The notes beneath the pieces were generated by a model. The model made no database searches. It worked only from the letters and a program-made list of their open reading frames with translations, and had not been told where the DNA came from. Position numbers and translations under genes: made by a program. From contig NC_053398.1 in assembly GCF_905171765.1 (NCBI RefSeq), positions 49,382,323 through 49,446,322 of the forward strand: a DNA stretch of 64,000 nt, read 5' to 3'. Shown here piece after piece: positions 12,336 through 24,041 of this stretch (position 1 is its first letter; every line of letters begins with the position of its first letter). This DNA is from Bufo bufo. Taxonomy: Eukaryota > Chordata > Amphibia > Anura > Bufonidae.

Positions 12336-12339
12336 GTAA

Positions 12340-13109
<770 letters not shown>

Positions 13110-13434
13110 TGAGGGCTCACGCACACGTCCATTGTTATAGTCCGCATCTGAGCCAGCACTTCGTGTGCTGTCCACAGGGGCGAACTGACCGGTCGGGCAC
13201 TTCGGACACGGTCCAAGGGCCCGGCCGGGATGGGGGACCGCCGCAGAATAACATTATGTGTTAATGTTATGCCCCAGGGCTCCAGTCTTGTCGCCATTTG
13301 CGACTAGAGCCGCGCCGCAGCTCTGAATACAGCGGCGGGCACAGAAGCTGAACTATCATGTTCTTCTCAGCAGCGCAGTGGAAGAGTCTCTCCCAATGAG
13401 AAGAGGGACAGGGGGAGGGGCTGTGGCCACAGCG

Positions 13435-13646
13435 CCACCAATGAAGATAACTGAGCTGTTAATACAAATACAGGAGGCGGGTGCCAGAATCAAATAGCCG
13501 GCACCCGACCTCTGTGACAGGGAGCGGCACCTGAGGGGTTAACTGCCGCTGATCGCAGCTCCCTGTCATAGAGGTCGGGTGCCGCTATTTGATTCCAGCA
13601 CCCGCCTCCTGTATTTGTATTAACAGCTCAGTTATCTTCATTGGTG
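13435..13646. repeat. Long imperfect palindrome
   Basis: The arm 13435-13525, starting CCACCAATGAAGATAACTG, is inverted at 13557-13646, ending CAGTTATCTTCATTGGTGG. The loop is about 30 bp. It can form a hairpin with arms of about 90 bp. Confidence 0.85.
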
Positions 13647-13649
13647 GTG

Positions 13650-14010
13650 CCCCCCCCCCCCAGTATAATAAACATTGAGTGCGCCAATGTCAATGAGGGT
13701 TAAAAAAAAAATAATTAACTCACCTCCTCCAATTGATCGCGTAGCAGCCGATCTCCTGTACTTTCTTCTGGACCTGTGGTGACGTCACTGAGCTCCATCA
13801 CATGGTCCATTACCATGGTGATGGATCATGTGATGTATCATGTGATGAGCTCAGTGACGTCACCACAGGTTCTGAAGAAAGTACAGGAGATCGGCTGCTA
13901 TGCGATCAATTGGAGGAGGTGAGTTAATTATTATTTTTTTTAACCCTCATTGGCACTGCCCACTGCGCCACCAATGTTTATATATTTATTATACTAGGGA
14001 GGGGGGGGAG
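13650..14010. repeat. Long palindrome extending into minisatellite units
   Basis: The core arms 13690-13795 and 13846-13953 pair (for example GACGTCACTGAGCTC with GAGCTCAGTGACGTC). Outside the left arm, 'cagtataataaacattgagt' is an inverted copy of the minisatellite unit that starts to the right of the right arm. The inverted arrangement therefore includes at least one minisatellite unit on each side. Confidence 0.8.
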
Positions 14011-14962
14011 GGCGCACTGCCCACCAATGATTATATATTTATTATACTAGGGAGGGGGGGGCGCACTGCCCACCAATGTTTATATATTTATTATACTAGG
14101 GAGAAGGGGGCGCACTGCCCACCAATGTTTATATATTTATTATACTAGGGAGGGGGGCGCACTGCGCCACCAATGTTTATTATACTGGGGTGTTGGGGGG
14201 GTGCACTGCGCCTCCAATGTTTATTATACTGGGGTGTTGGGGGGGGCGCACTGCGCCACCAATGTTTATTATACTGGGGTGTTGGGGGGGCGCACTGCGC
14301 CACCAATGTTTATATGTTTATTATACTAGGGAGGGGGGGCGCACTGCGCCACCAATGTTTATTATGTTGGGGGGGACGTACTGCGCCACTAATAATGTTT
14401 ATTATACTGGGGTGTTGGGGGGGGGCGCACTGCGCCACCAATGTTTATATGTTTATTATACTAGGGAGGGGGGGCGCACTGCGCCACCAATGTTTATTAT
14501 GTTGGGGAGGGGACGTACTGCGCCACTAATAATGTTTATTATACTGGGGTGTTGGGGGGGCGCACTGCGCCACCAATGTTTATATTTTTATTATACTAGG
14601 GAGGGGGGGCGCACTGCGCCACCAATGTTTATATTTTTATTATACTAGGGAGGGGGGGCGCACTGTGCCACTAATGTTTATATGTTTATTATACTAGGGA
14701 GGGGGGGCGTACTGCGCCACCAATGTTTATTATACTGGGGTGTTGGGGGGGGGCGCACTGCGCCACCAATGTTTATATGTTTATTATACTAGGGAGGGGG
14801 GGCGCACTGCGTCACCAATGTTTATTATGTTGGGGGAGGACGCACTGTGCCACCAATGTTTATTATACTGGGGTGTTGGGGGGGGCGCACTGCGCCACCA
14901 ATGTTTATTATACTGGGGTGTTGGGGGGGCACACTGCGCCACCAATGTTTATTATATTGACC
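13954..14962 (+). repeat. GC-box minisatellite, units about 45-60 bp
   Basis: About 20 copies of a variable unit containing 'cgcactgcgccaccaatg', 'tttatatgtttattatacta' and a run of 6-10 G. Two main unit types alternate: '...actagggagggggg' and '...actggggtgttgggg'. The frames open on the + strand here are by-products of the repeat. Confidence 0.9.
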
Positions 14963-15054
14963 TTCTACTACGCATTCTGCATTAAAGAATGCTATTATTT
15001 TCCCTTATAACCATGTTGTTATAAGGAAAAGTAATACAGTGAATAGACTTTCAT

Positions 15055-15346
15055 CCTAGCAACCATGCGTGAAAATCGCACGGTTCAACCGGAAGGATGG
15101 ATCCGGCATTCCGGTATTTTGAATGCCGGATACGGCAATAATACATTCCTATGGGGAAAAATGCTGAATCCGGCATTCAGGCAAATCTTCAGTTTTTTTC
15201 GCCAGAGATAAAACTGTAGAATGCTGCGGTTTTATCTTTTGCCTGATCAGTCAAAAAGACTGACCTAAAGACATCTTTTCCGGTATAGAGCCCCTGTGAC
15301 GGAACTCTATGCCGGAAATGAAAAACGCTAGTGTGAAAGTACCCTA
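15055..15346. mobile_element. MITE remnant, right end as in 7200-7659
   Basis: Short palindromes (GGATCCGGCATTC, GAATGCCGGAT) are followed by the right end GCTAGTGTGAAAGTACCCTA. The left terminus is not clear. It lies inside the hAT element. Confidence 0.5.
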
Positions 15347-15846
15347 AAATATTAAGTTTAAATCCCCCTTTCCCAATTTTACATATAAAATATATAAACA
15401 ATAAATAAACATATTACATAGCGCTGTGTCCGAAAAGTCCAAACTATTAAATTATTAAAAAATATCTCCTATGCGGTGAGCATTCGCCATTTTTAGTCAC
15501 CTTGTCACCCCAAAAAATAGCATAGGACTGTTCTATTATGGGCCGAACGTTTCATAAAATGCGAAATGCACGCGGCTTTTTTTGGTGTTTTTTTTTTTTG
15601 CACGGTATTGAGTATCGCAATACTTTTTTATGGTGACGAAAGCGAATCAAAACTTTGGTATCGAAACAACCCTACGCCAATCTGATCGGCGTAGCGTTGT
15701 CACGATACCAAAATTTTGATTCAGTTTTGATTTGGCAACTAAAAATGTAATTTGGCTCCTAAATTTTTCAGTCCAGGAGCCAATGGCTACTAGGTATTTT
15801 TTTTAGTCTGGAGCACTGTGCCCAGCACCCCGATTCAGAATGTTAT

Positions 15847-16498
15847 GCTGGCCTGTTAATGGCAGCGGGGCCCGGTGCAGTCACTGTATTCTATTACACC
15901 GGGCCCCGCTCACTGTAATACTAATATTTATATGTGAACAACTTGAAATCCTCTGCGATCCTCTCCCTCTGAGCTCTCTGTACTCACAAACTCAGTAGCA
16001 GGCCGGGCGGCAGCGCAACTCACTGACGTCACGCGCCTGCTCCTCCTACTTTATGAATGAAGCAGGCGGAGCCAGTGGCGTTGCTAGGGCTGGTGTCACC
16101 CGGTGCGGTAGAAAATGGTGTCACCCCCCCCGCGAAGCAATAATTTTTTAGCCATATATGGGGGCTATGGTGGTGCTGCTGCCATAGGGGGCATCCGTTA
16201 GCTCAGCAGACCCCCCCTAGCAGTCAGAGCCTGGTCTCGGGAGGGGCACTTCCAGAATTTTTTCTGTCCACCACCACAAAACAATGGTGCTAATAGAACA
16301 GACTACACAGTGTAGCGGTATACTGTATATTGTGTGACGTCAGAGAGTTGCGCTGCCGCCCGGCCTGCTACTGAGTTTGTGAGTACAGAGAGGGAGAGGA
16401 TCGCAGAGGATTTCAAGTTGTTCACATATGAATATTAGTATTACAGTGTGCGGGGCCCGGTGTAATAGAATACAGTGACTGCACCGGGCCCCGCTGCC
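15847..16498. repeat. Large inverted repeat, arms about 170 bp, spacer about 300 bp
   Basis: The arm at 15847-16030 (CGGGGCCCGGTGCAGTCACT ... CAGGCCGGGCGGCAGCGCAA) is inverted at about 16328-16498 (TTGCGCTGCCGCCCGGCCTG ... GTGACTGCACCGGGCCCCG). The spacer holds another hAT-like end, CAGTGGCGTTGCTAGGGC, at about 16074. The tandem duplication breakpoint (16479) falls inside the right arm. Confidence 0.85.
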
Positions 16499-16613
16499 AT
16501 GACAACACCAGATGCCGGCCCCCAGACCCTGTATTGGGGATCATTCACTCACAGGGACACTGTTATGGGGGGATCTGTGGATGACACATATATAGCATAG
16601 GTGCTATATATGT

Positions 16614-16925
16614 GTCACCCACAGATCCCCCCTACAACAGTGCCACCCACAGAGCCCCCACAACAGTGCCATCCACAGAGCCCCCATAACAGTGCCATCC
16701 ACAGAGCCCCCACAACAGTGCCATCCACAGAGCCCCTACAACAGTGCCATCCACAGAGCCCCCACAACAGTGCCATCCAGAGCCCCCACAACAGTGCCAT
16801 CCACAGAGCCCCCACAACAGTGCCATCCACAGAGCCCCCATAACAGTGCCATCCACAAAGCCCCCATAACAGTGTCATCCACAGATCCCCATAACAGTGC
16901 CATCCACAGAGCCCCCATAACACCT
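16614..16925. repeat. 26-bp minisatellite, copy 1
   Basis: About 12 units of a 26-bp repeat containing AACAGTGCCATCCACAGAG, preceded by an inverted pair around TGACACATATATAGCA/TGCTATATATGTGTCA at 16560-16640. Repeat frames are open on both strands but are not genes. Confidence 0.9.
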
Positions 16926-16986
16926 TTTGGTTCAAAATATTTTTTAATTTGGCTATTCCCCACCCCTCTTGTAATTGTTCCGCTAC

Positions 16987-17405
16987 TTGTGGGCTGCGCG
17001 GGAATGAGTTGAGTCACTTCGGTGGCCAATCCCGTCCTGCAGCGCGTGATCCCGCAAGACCCGCCGCTGTAGGTCACGGGTCTCGCGGGATCACGCGCCG
17101 CAGGATGGGATTGCGCACCGAAGTGACTGAACTCATGCCCATGTAGCCCGCAAGTAGCGGATCAGTGGAACAAGTACAAGGTGGGTGGGGGGATGATCTG
17201 TGGGGTTGCCCAGACAGCTAGGCCCTTTACAGTAGTTATTAACCCCTTTCAGCAGTCCCCCATTCACGGAAGGGGGGACTGCTGAAAGGGATTAATAACT
17301 ACTGTGAAGGGCCTCCCCCCCTTTCACAGTAGTTATGCCCAGATATGTGCCCCCTTCACAGTAGTTATGCCCAGATATGTGCCCCCTTCACAGTAGTTAT
17401 GCCCA
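16987..17405. repeat. Two hairpins and a 31-bp triplicate inside the hAT element
   Basis: Arms 16987-17065 and 17075-17155 pair (GTCACTTCGGTG with CACCGAAGTGAC). A second hairpin lies at 17218-17312 (CAGTAGTTATTAACCCCTTT with its inverse). Three direct units with CACAGTAGTTATGCCCAGA follow at 17325-17405. The same set recurs in copy 2 at about 23026-23445. Confidence 0.8.
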
Positions 17406-17953
17406 CACTGCTTCTAATGGACGCTGAGATTAGATCACCCCATAGGAAACCATTGAATCAATGCTTTCCTATGGGGAAAAATCTGACCCTGGAGGTCATC
17501 ATGCAGAGTGTGAGGACGTCCAGCGTCAGATACCAGACCGAAGGTCTGTTTTACGCCAGGAAGCCCTCAGCCACTAGCGGCTGACTTATTGCTGGAACAT
17601 AAACAATGCAGCTTCTCTAGAACATTGCAGCTCGATTTGCAAAAGGGACACTGTACCCAGACCACTTCAATGAGCTGAAGTGGTCTGGGTGCCTTTTGTG
17701 TCGCTTTAACTTTGAAATCTTATTAAAGATTGTGTAGGGTGTGGCTGGAGCCGGGGCATGGAGGCGGGACAAGGGTGGGGCTTGCAGCAGAACATGGGTG
17801 GGGCCTGTAAGGGTTCTCAGTCCGCCCCTGGCTGTCCACATCCATTACTCCGTTCTGCAAAATGCAGAACACACATGGCTGGTGTCCTACGGACCAAAAG
17901 AAAAGGTACGGTCGTGTGTATGAGGCCTTACTAGCCGGGAAAGCACTTATTGG

Positions 17954-20900
17954 TTAACCCTTTAATGACCAGGCCTGAAAAGACCTCTTAAGGACATAGG
18001 GCGTACAGGTACGCCCTTGTGCCCTGGTACTTAAGGACACAGGGCGTACATGTACGCCCTGTGTATTTTCGATCACTGCTGTGCGGCTGGCAGTGATCGG
18101 AACCCGGTGCCTGCTCAAATCATTGAGCAGGCACCTAGGCTAAATGCGCGGGGGGCCCCCATGTCGGCGATCGCGGCAAACCGCAGGTCAATTCAGACCT
18201 GCGGTTTGCTGCGATTTCTGCAGTTTCTGATCTCCGCGGTCCCTGACCGCGGGGATCAGAAACTTTAGTATTCCTAAAATATATCTGTATCCCCCCCCCC
18301 CCCCCCTGCACCCCTGAGTGATTTTAGCCCGGTGGGAGGTGCAGGGGGAGGGTTGCGGGCGTTGCGGGAGGCGGGCGGTGCGGCAGGCGGGATCGCGATC
18401 CCCCGCCCGCCTCTCCATGAATAATCGTTGGCGTCTAGTGGGTGCGATGCGATGTCAGCCGTTTAAGCCTTTCCATACCGCGGTCCATACGGACCGCTGT
18501 ATGGAAAAGGTTAACAGCTCAGGGAGCTCCCTCCTTCTCCCATCGGGGGGCTGCTGTGCCTTTGCAGCCCCCCGATGGAGAGGGAGAGAGCCCCCAGACA
18601 GCCCCCCGACAGCCCCGTCCTTACCCTTCCCCATCTGCGCAGTTCTGACCACTACTGAGCAGACAGGGAAGGTTCCCATGGCAACAGGACGCCGTCTCAG
18701 GCATCCTGCTGTCCATGGTGCTGAACAGATCTGTGCTAAAAGGCATAGATCTGTTCAGACAAAGTGTAAAATACAGTACAGTACAATATATATTGTACTG
18801 TACTGTATTATACAGACATCAGACCCACTGGATCTTCAAGAACCAAGTGGGTCTGGGTCAAAAAGAAAGTGAAAATAAAGTAAAAATCAAAAAACACATT
18901 TATCACTGATTAAAAATGAAAAAAATAAAATTCCCTACACATGTTTGGTATCGCCGCGTCCGTAACGACCTGATCTATAAAACTGTCATGTTACTTCACC
19001 CAAACGGTGAACGCCATAAAAATAAAAAATAAAAAACTATGATGAAATTGAAATTTTGCCCACCTTACTTCCCAAAAAAGGTAATAAAAGTGATCAAAAA
19101 AGTCGTATGTACGCCAAAATTGTAACAATCAAACCGTCATCTCATCCCGCAAAAATCATACCCTACCCAAGATAATCGCCCCAAAACTGAAAAAACTATG
19201 GCTCTTAGACTATGGAAACACTAAAACATGATTTTTTTTGTTTCAAAAATGAAATCATTGTGTAAAACGTACATAAATAAATAAAAAGTATACATATTAG
19301 GTATTGCCGCGTCCGTATCGACCGGCTTTATAAAAATATCACATGACCTAACCCCTCAGGTGACCACTGTAAAAAAAAAAAAAAAGTGTAAAAAAAGCAA
19401 TTTTTTGTAATCTTACATCACAAAAAGTGTAATAGCAAGCAATCAAAAAGTCATATGCATCCCAAAATAGTGCCAATCAAACCGTCATCTCATCCCGCAA
19501 AAAATGAGACCCTACTTAAGATAATCACCCAAAAACTGAAATAACTATGGCTCTTGGACTATGGAGACAATAAAACTTTTTTTTGTTCTAAACATTAATT
19601 CATTGTGTAAAACTTACATAAATAAAAAAAATTGTATACATATTAGGTATCGCCACGTCCGTGACAACCTGCTCTATAAAACTACCACATGATCTAACCT
19701 GTCAGATGAATGTTGTAAATAACAAAAAAAAATGGTGCCAAAAAGCTATTTCTTGTTACCTTGCCGCACAAAAAGTGTAATATAGAGCAACCAAAAATCA
19801 TATGTACCCTAAACTAGTACCAACAAAACTGCCACCCTATCCCGTAGTTTCTAAAATGGGGTCACTTTTTTGGAGTTTCTACTCTAGGGGTGCATCAGGG
19901 GGGGCTTCAAATGGGACATGGTGTCAAAAAAAAACAGTCCAGCAAAATCTGCCTTCCAAAAATCATATGGCATTCCTTTCCTTCTGCGCCCTGCCTTGTG
20001 CCCGTACAGCTGTTTACGACCACATATGGGGTGTTTCTGTAAACGACAGAATCAGGGCCATAAATAATGAGTTTTGTTTGGCTGTTAACCCTTGCTTTGT
20101 AACTGGAAAAAAAATCTTAAAATGGAAAATCTGCCAAAAAAGTGACATTTTGAAATTGTATCTCTATTTTCCATTAAATCTTGTGCAACACCTAAAGGGT
20201 TAACAAAGTTTGTAAAATCAGTTTTGAATACCTTGAGGGGTGTAGTTTCTTAGATAGGGTCACTTTTTTTGGAGTTTCTACTCTAGGGGTGCATCAGGGG
20301 GGCTTCAAATGGGACATGGTGTCAAAAAAAACAGTCCAGCAAAATCTGCCTTCCAAAAATCATATGGCATTCCTTTCCTTCTGTGCCCTGCCGTGTGCCC
20401 GTACAGCAGTTTACGACCACATATGGGGTGTTTCTGTAAACTACAAAATCAGGCCCATAAATAATGAGTTTTGTTTGGCTGTTAACCCTTGCTTTGTAAC
20501 TGGAAAAAAAAATATTAAAATGGAAAATCTGCCAAAAAAGTGACATTTTGAAATTGTATCTCTATTTTCCATTAAATATTGTGCAACACCTAAAGGGTTA
20601 ACAAACTTTGTAAAATCAGTTTTGAATACCTTGAGGGGTGTAGTTTCTTAGATAGGGTCACTTTTATGGAGTTTCTGCTCTAGGGTTGCATCAGGGGGGC
20701 TTCAAATGGGACATGGTGTCAAAAAACCAGTCCAGCAAAACCTGCCTTCCAAAAACCATATGGCGCACCTTTCACTCTACGCCCCGCTGTGTGGCCGTAC
20801 AGTAGTTTACGGACACATATGGGGTGTTTCTGTAAACGGCAGAGTCAGGGCAATAAAGATACAGTCTTGTAGCTGTTAACCCTTGCTTTGTTAGTGGAAA

Positions 20901-21540
20901 AAATGGGTTAAAATGAAAAATTAGGCAAAAAAATGAAATTCTCAAATTTCATCCCCATTTGCCAATAACTCTTGTGCAACACCTAAAGGGTTAACGAAGT
21001 TTGTAAAATCAGTTTTGAATACCTTGAGGGGTGTAGTTTATAGAATGGGGTGGTTTCTATTATGTAAGCCTCGCAAAGTGACTTCAGAGCTGTAGTGGTC
21101 CCTATAAATTGTTTTTTTGTAAATTTCTGAAAAATTTCAAGATTTGCTTCTAAAGTTATAAGACTTGTAACATCCCCAAAAAATAAAATATCATTCCCAA
21201 AATAATTCAAACATGAAGTAGACATATGGGGAATGTAAAGTCATCACAATTTTTAGGGGTATTACTATGTATTACAAAAGTAGAGAAACTGAAACTTTGA
21301 AATTTGCTAATTTTTCCAAATTTTTGTTAAATTAGGTATTATTTGGTGCAAAAAAAAAATATTTTTGGACTTCATTTTACCAGTGTCATGAAGTACAATA
21401 TGTGATGAAAAAACAATCTCAGAATGGCCTGGATAAGTCAAAGCGTTTTAAAGTTATCAGCACTTAAAGTGACACTGGTCAGATTTGCAAAAAATGGCCT
21501 GGTCCTAAGGTGTAAAAAGGCTGTGTCCTTAAGGGGTTAA
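17954..21540 (+). mobile_element. TTAA-ended hairpin-chain element, complete copy 1
   Basis: It is bounded by TTAA at 17954-17957 and 21537-21540. The left end (CCCTTTAATGACCAGGCC) and the inverse of the right end (CCCCTTAAGGACACAGCC) are similar. The first 0.9 kb is a row of separate short hairpins. Next come three modules of about 350 bp starting 'ggtatcgccgcgtccgtaac' or similar (about 18945, 19295, 19645). Three modules of about 400 bp with 'cagtccagcaaaatctgcc' follow (about 19850, 20240, 20640), then a unique tail. There is no coding capacity. TTAA ends suggest a piggyBac- or Kolobok-type mover, but this is inference. Confidence 0.7.
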
Positions 21541-21559
21541 TGACCAGTCACAAACTGTA

Positions 21560-22215
21560 GAGTTTTTTTTTTTTTTTAAGTCAAACTATAGCTCATTATT
21601 TAAATATGCTAATTATTATAATTCGTTCCCTATATGTGTTGGATTGTTTTATTATTCAATATGTATAGTTTCACATGAATGGGGTGATAATTGTAATGGT
21701 TTTGGTTGGTGTGGGCGTTTTTTTCTTTTATGTATTTTACAATTTTTTTTATTTCTGCTACAAAAATTGGGGGACACTGACTTTTTTATTTTGCACATTT
21801 TCCTTTTTTATGTATTTTATTTATATTGTATTTTTTCATTTTTTATTATCACTATTATTTATTTTTAAAATACATTTTTGCCACATAATATGACAGTGAA
21901 CAATTTTTCTTTTTTACAGTTTTGTTTTACTTGTATTTTATTTACTTATTTATTTTACATCTTTTTGCAAAAAATTTCTTCTCTTTTTCTTGTAATATAT
22001 TTTTTGCAGCATTGTATGTCCCTCAAGAGGTCTTTTAAAGACCTTTGGGGGACACTGACTATTTTTTTTGTTTTGCACAATTTTTTTTCCTTTTATTTGT
22101 ATTTTTTTTTATTGTATTTTCAAATTTAATTTTAACTTTTAATATATATATTTGCCACATAATTTCCCCCAAAAGGTCCATAAAAGACCTTTGGGGACAC
22201 AAATTTTATTTTATT
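21560..22215 (+). repeat. AT-rich T-run region with three related blocks, copy 1
   Basis: Very T-rich DNA in which 'gggggacactgac' followed by 'ttttgcac' recurs at about 21773, 22050 and (as 'ggggacacaaa') 22192. Each of the last two is preceded by an AAGAGGTCTTTTAAAGACCTTT-type hairpin. The frames here encode only Phe-rich strings and are not genes. The sequence to 22517 is GC-rich with a CGGCGATCACATGATCGCCG palindrome at 22349. Confidence 0.7.
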
Positions 22216-22652
22216 TTTTTGCACTATTTCCACTGTAACTGGAGCATCCAAAGGAGCCCCAATTACAGGAAAAAAAACAAGCCTGCTGGGGGGAGCTTTG
22301 TACAGGGCAGAGCTGGTGAAGCTCTGCAGTCCTCTGCCCCTGACACCCGGCGATCACATGATCGCCGGTCTAAACTGCACAACGTTACGCTCACCTGTGT
22401 GAGAAGAAGGCAGAAGTGCTGCTCCTGCTACAGTGCTGTAATGCTCCATGATCACACAATCAGCTGTGTTTCTGTCCAGGAGGACGGGGGCCGCAAACCT
22501 TGGCTCTCGGGGCCGCACTGCACCGGGCCCCGCTGCCATGACAACACCAGATGCCGGCCCCCAGACCCTGTATTGGGGATCATTCACTCACAGGGACACT
22601 GTTATGGGGGGATCTGTGGATGACACATATATAGCATAGGTGCTATATATGT

Positions 22653-22964
22653 GTCACCCACAGATCCCCCCCACAACAGTGCCACCCACAGAGCCCCCAC
22701 AACAGTGCCATCCACAGAGCCCCCATAACAGTGCCATCCACAGAGCCCCCACAACAGTGCCATCCACAGAGCCCCTACAACAGTGCCATCCACAGAGCCC
22801 CCACAACAGTGCCATCCAGAGCCCCCACAACAGTGCCATCCACAGAGCCCCCACAACAGTGCCATCCACAGAGCCCCCATAACAGTGCCATCCACAAAGC
22901 CCCCATAACAGTGTCATCCACAGATCCCCATAACAGTGCCATCCACAGAGCCCCCATAACACCT
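22653..22964. repeat. 26-bp minisatellite, copy 2
   Basis: Duplicate of the array at 16614-16925, with the same number and order of variant units. This supports duplication of the whole block rather than independent expansion. Confidence 0.9.
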
Positions 22965-24041
22965 TTTGGTTCAAAATATTTTTTAATTTGGCTATTCCCC
23001 ACCCCTCTTGTAATTGTTCCGCTACTTGTGGGCTGCGCGGGAATGAGTTGAGTCACTTCGGTGGCCAATCCCGTCCTGCAGCGCGTGATCCCACAAGACC
23101 CGCCGCTGTAGGTCACGGGTCTCGCGGGATCACGCGCTGCAGGATGGGATTGCGCACCGAAGTGACTGAACTCATGCCCATGTAGCCCACAAGTAGCGGA
23201 TCAGTGGAACAAGTACAAGGTGGGTGGGGGGATGATCTGTGGGGTTGCCCAGACAGCTAGGCCCTTTACAGTAGTTATTAACCCCTTTCAGCAGTCCCCC
23301 ATTCACGGAAGGGGGGACTGCTGAAAGGGATTAATAACTACTGTGAAGGGCCTCCCCCCCTTTCACAGTAGTTATGCCCAGATATGTGCCCCCTTCACAG
23401 TAGTTATGCCCAGATATGTGCCCCCTTCACAGTAGTTATGCCCACACTGCTTCTAACAGAGGCTCACTAATGGACGCTGAGATTAGATCACCCCATAGGA
23501 AAGCATTGAATCAATGCTTTCCTATGGGGAAAAATCTGACCCTGGAGGTCATCATGCAGAGTGTGAGGACGTCCAGCGTCAGATACCAGACCGAAGGTCT
23601 GTTTTACGCCAGGAAGCCCTCAGCCACTAGCGGCTGACTTATTGCTGGAACATAAACAATGCAGCTTCTCTAGAACATTGCAGCTCGATTTGCAAAAGGG
23701 ACACTGTACCCAGACCACTTCAATGAGCTGAAGTGGTCTGGGTGCCTTTTGTGTCGCTTTAACTTTGAAATCTTATTAAAGATTGTGTAGGGTGTGGCTG
23801 GAGGCGGGGCATGGAGGCGGGACAAGGGTGGGGCTTGCAGCAGAACATGGGTGGGGCCTGTAAGGGGGCCCTTGATTTATTTTGCCCGGGGGCCCTGAGG
23901 GTTCTCAGTCCGCCCCTGGCTGTCCACATCCATTACTCCGTTCTGCAAAATGCAGAACACACATGGCTGGTGTCCTACAGACCAAAAGAAAAGGTACGGT
24001 CGTGTGTATGAGGCCTTACTAGCCGGGAAAGCACTTATTGG

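Larger units (their letters stand above)
13175..17830. mobile_element. Non-autonomous hAT element, 4.66 kb, palindrome-rich
   Basis: The ends CAGGGGCGAACTGAC and GTCCGCCCCTG are inverted, and GCTGTCCA at 13167-13174 is repeated exactly at 17831-17838 as an 8-bp target duplication. There is no transposase. The inside is a string of long inverted repeats and minisatellites (separate entries). The right third, from 16479, lies within the tandem duplication, so the right terminus is seen again at 23918 with its own GCTGTCCA at 23919-23926. Confidence 0.88.
13110..17930. mobile_element. MITE split by a hAT insertion
   Basis: The left end at 13110 (TGAGGGCTCACGCACACGTC) pairs with the right end at about 17905-17930 (ACGGTCGTGTGTATGAGGCC). 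The two halves, 13110-13174 and 17839-17930, are separated by the hAT element at 13175-17830. This is a clear nested insertion. The duplicated copy of the right half lies at about 23927-24017. Confidence 0.75.
16479..22517 (+). repeat. Tandem segmental duplication, copy 1 (6039 bp)
   Basis: This block is repeated in direct orientation immediately downstream at 22518-28600. It starts CTGCACCGGGCCCCGCTGCC and ends CTCTCGGGGCCGCA. It carries the right end of the hAT element, the right half of the MITE, the complete TTAA-ended hairpin element and an AT-rich tail. Only scattered substitutions and a few small indels separate the copies, so the event is young relative to the elements inside it. It lies wholly within the largest sulfotransferase intron. 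Confidence 0.93.

Noticed and set aside
14173..14648. Open frames of 118 and 152 codons on the + strand
   Set aside because: They are translations of the G-rich minisatellite in two frames, and both frames are open only because the unit lacks stops.
16601..17077. Overlapping open frames on both strands (and duplicates at 22640-23116)
   Set aside because: They are the 26-bp minisatellite read in several frames, giving simple repeated peptides.
18318..18872. 184-codon + strand open frame, also present at 24404-24958
   Set aside because: It spans unrelated hairpins of the non-coding TTAA-ended element. Its conservation between the two copies reflects segmental duplication only.
21644..22129. 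Phe/Tyr-rich open frames that look like membrane proteins (and copies at 27728-28225)
   Set aside because: They arise from T-rich simple sequence, are duplicated with the 6-kb block, and have no start or domain support.
22595..22660. Small palindrome as a transcription terminator or attachment site
   Set aside because: It is an inverted repeat at the edge of a minisatellite in intronic vertebrate DNA, with no sign of a bacterial-type terminator or integration site.
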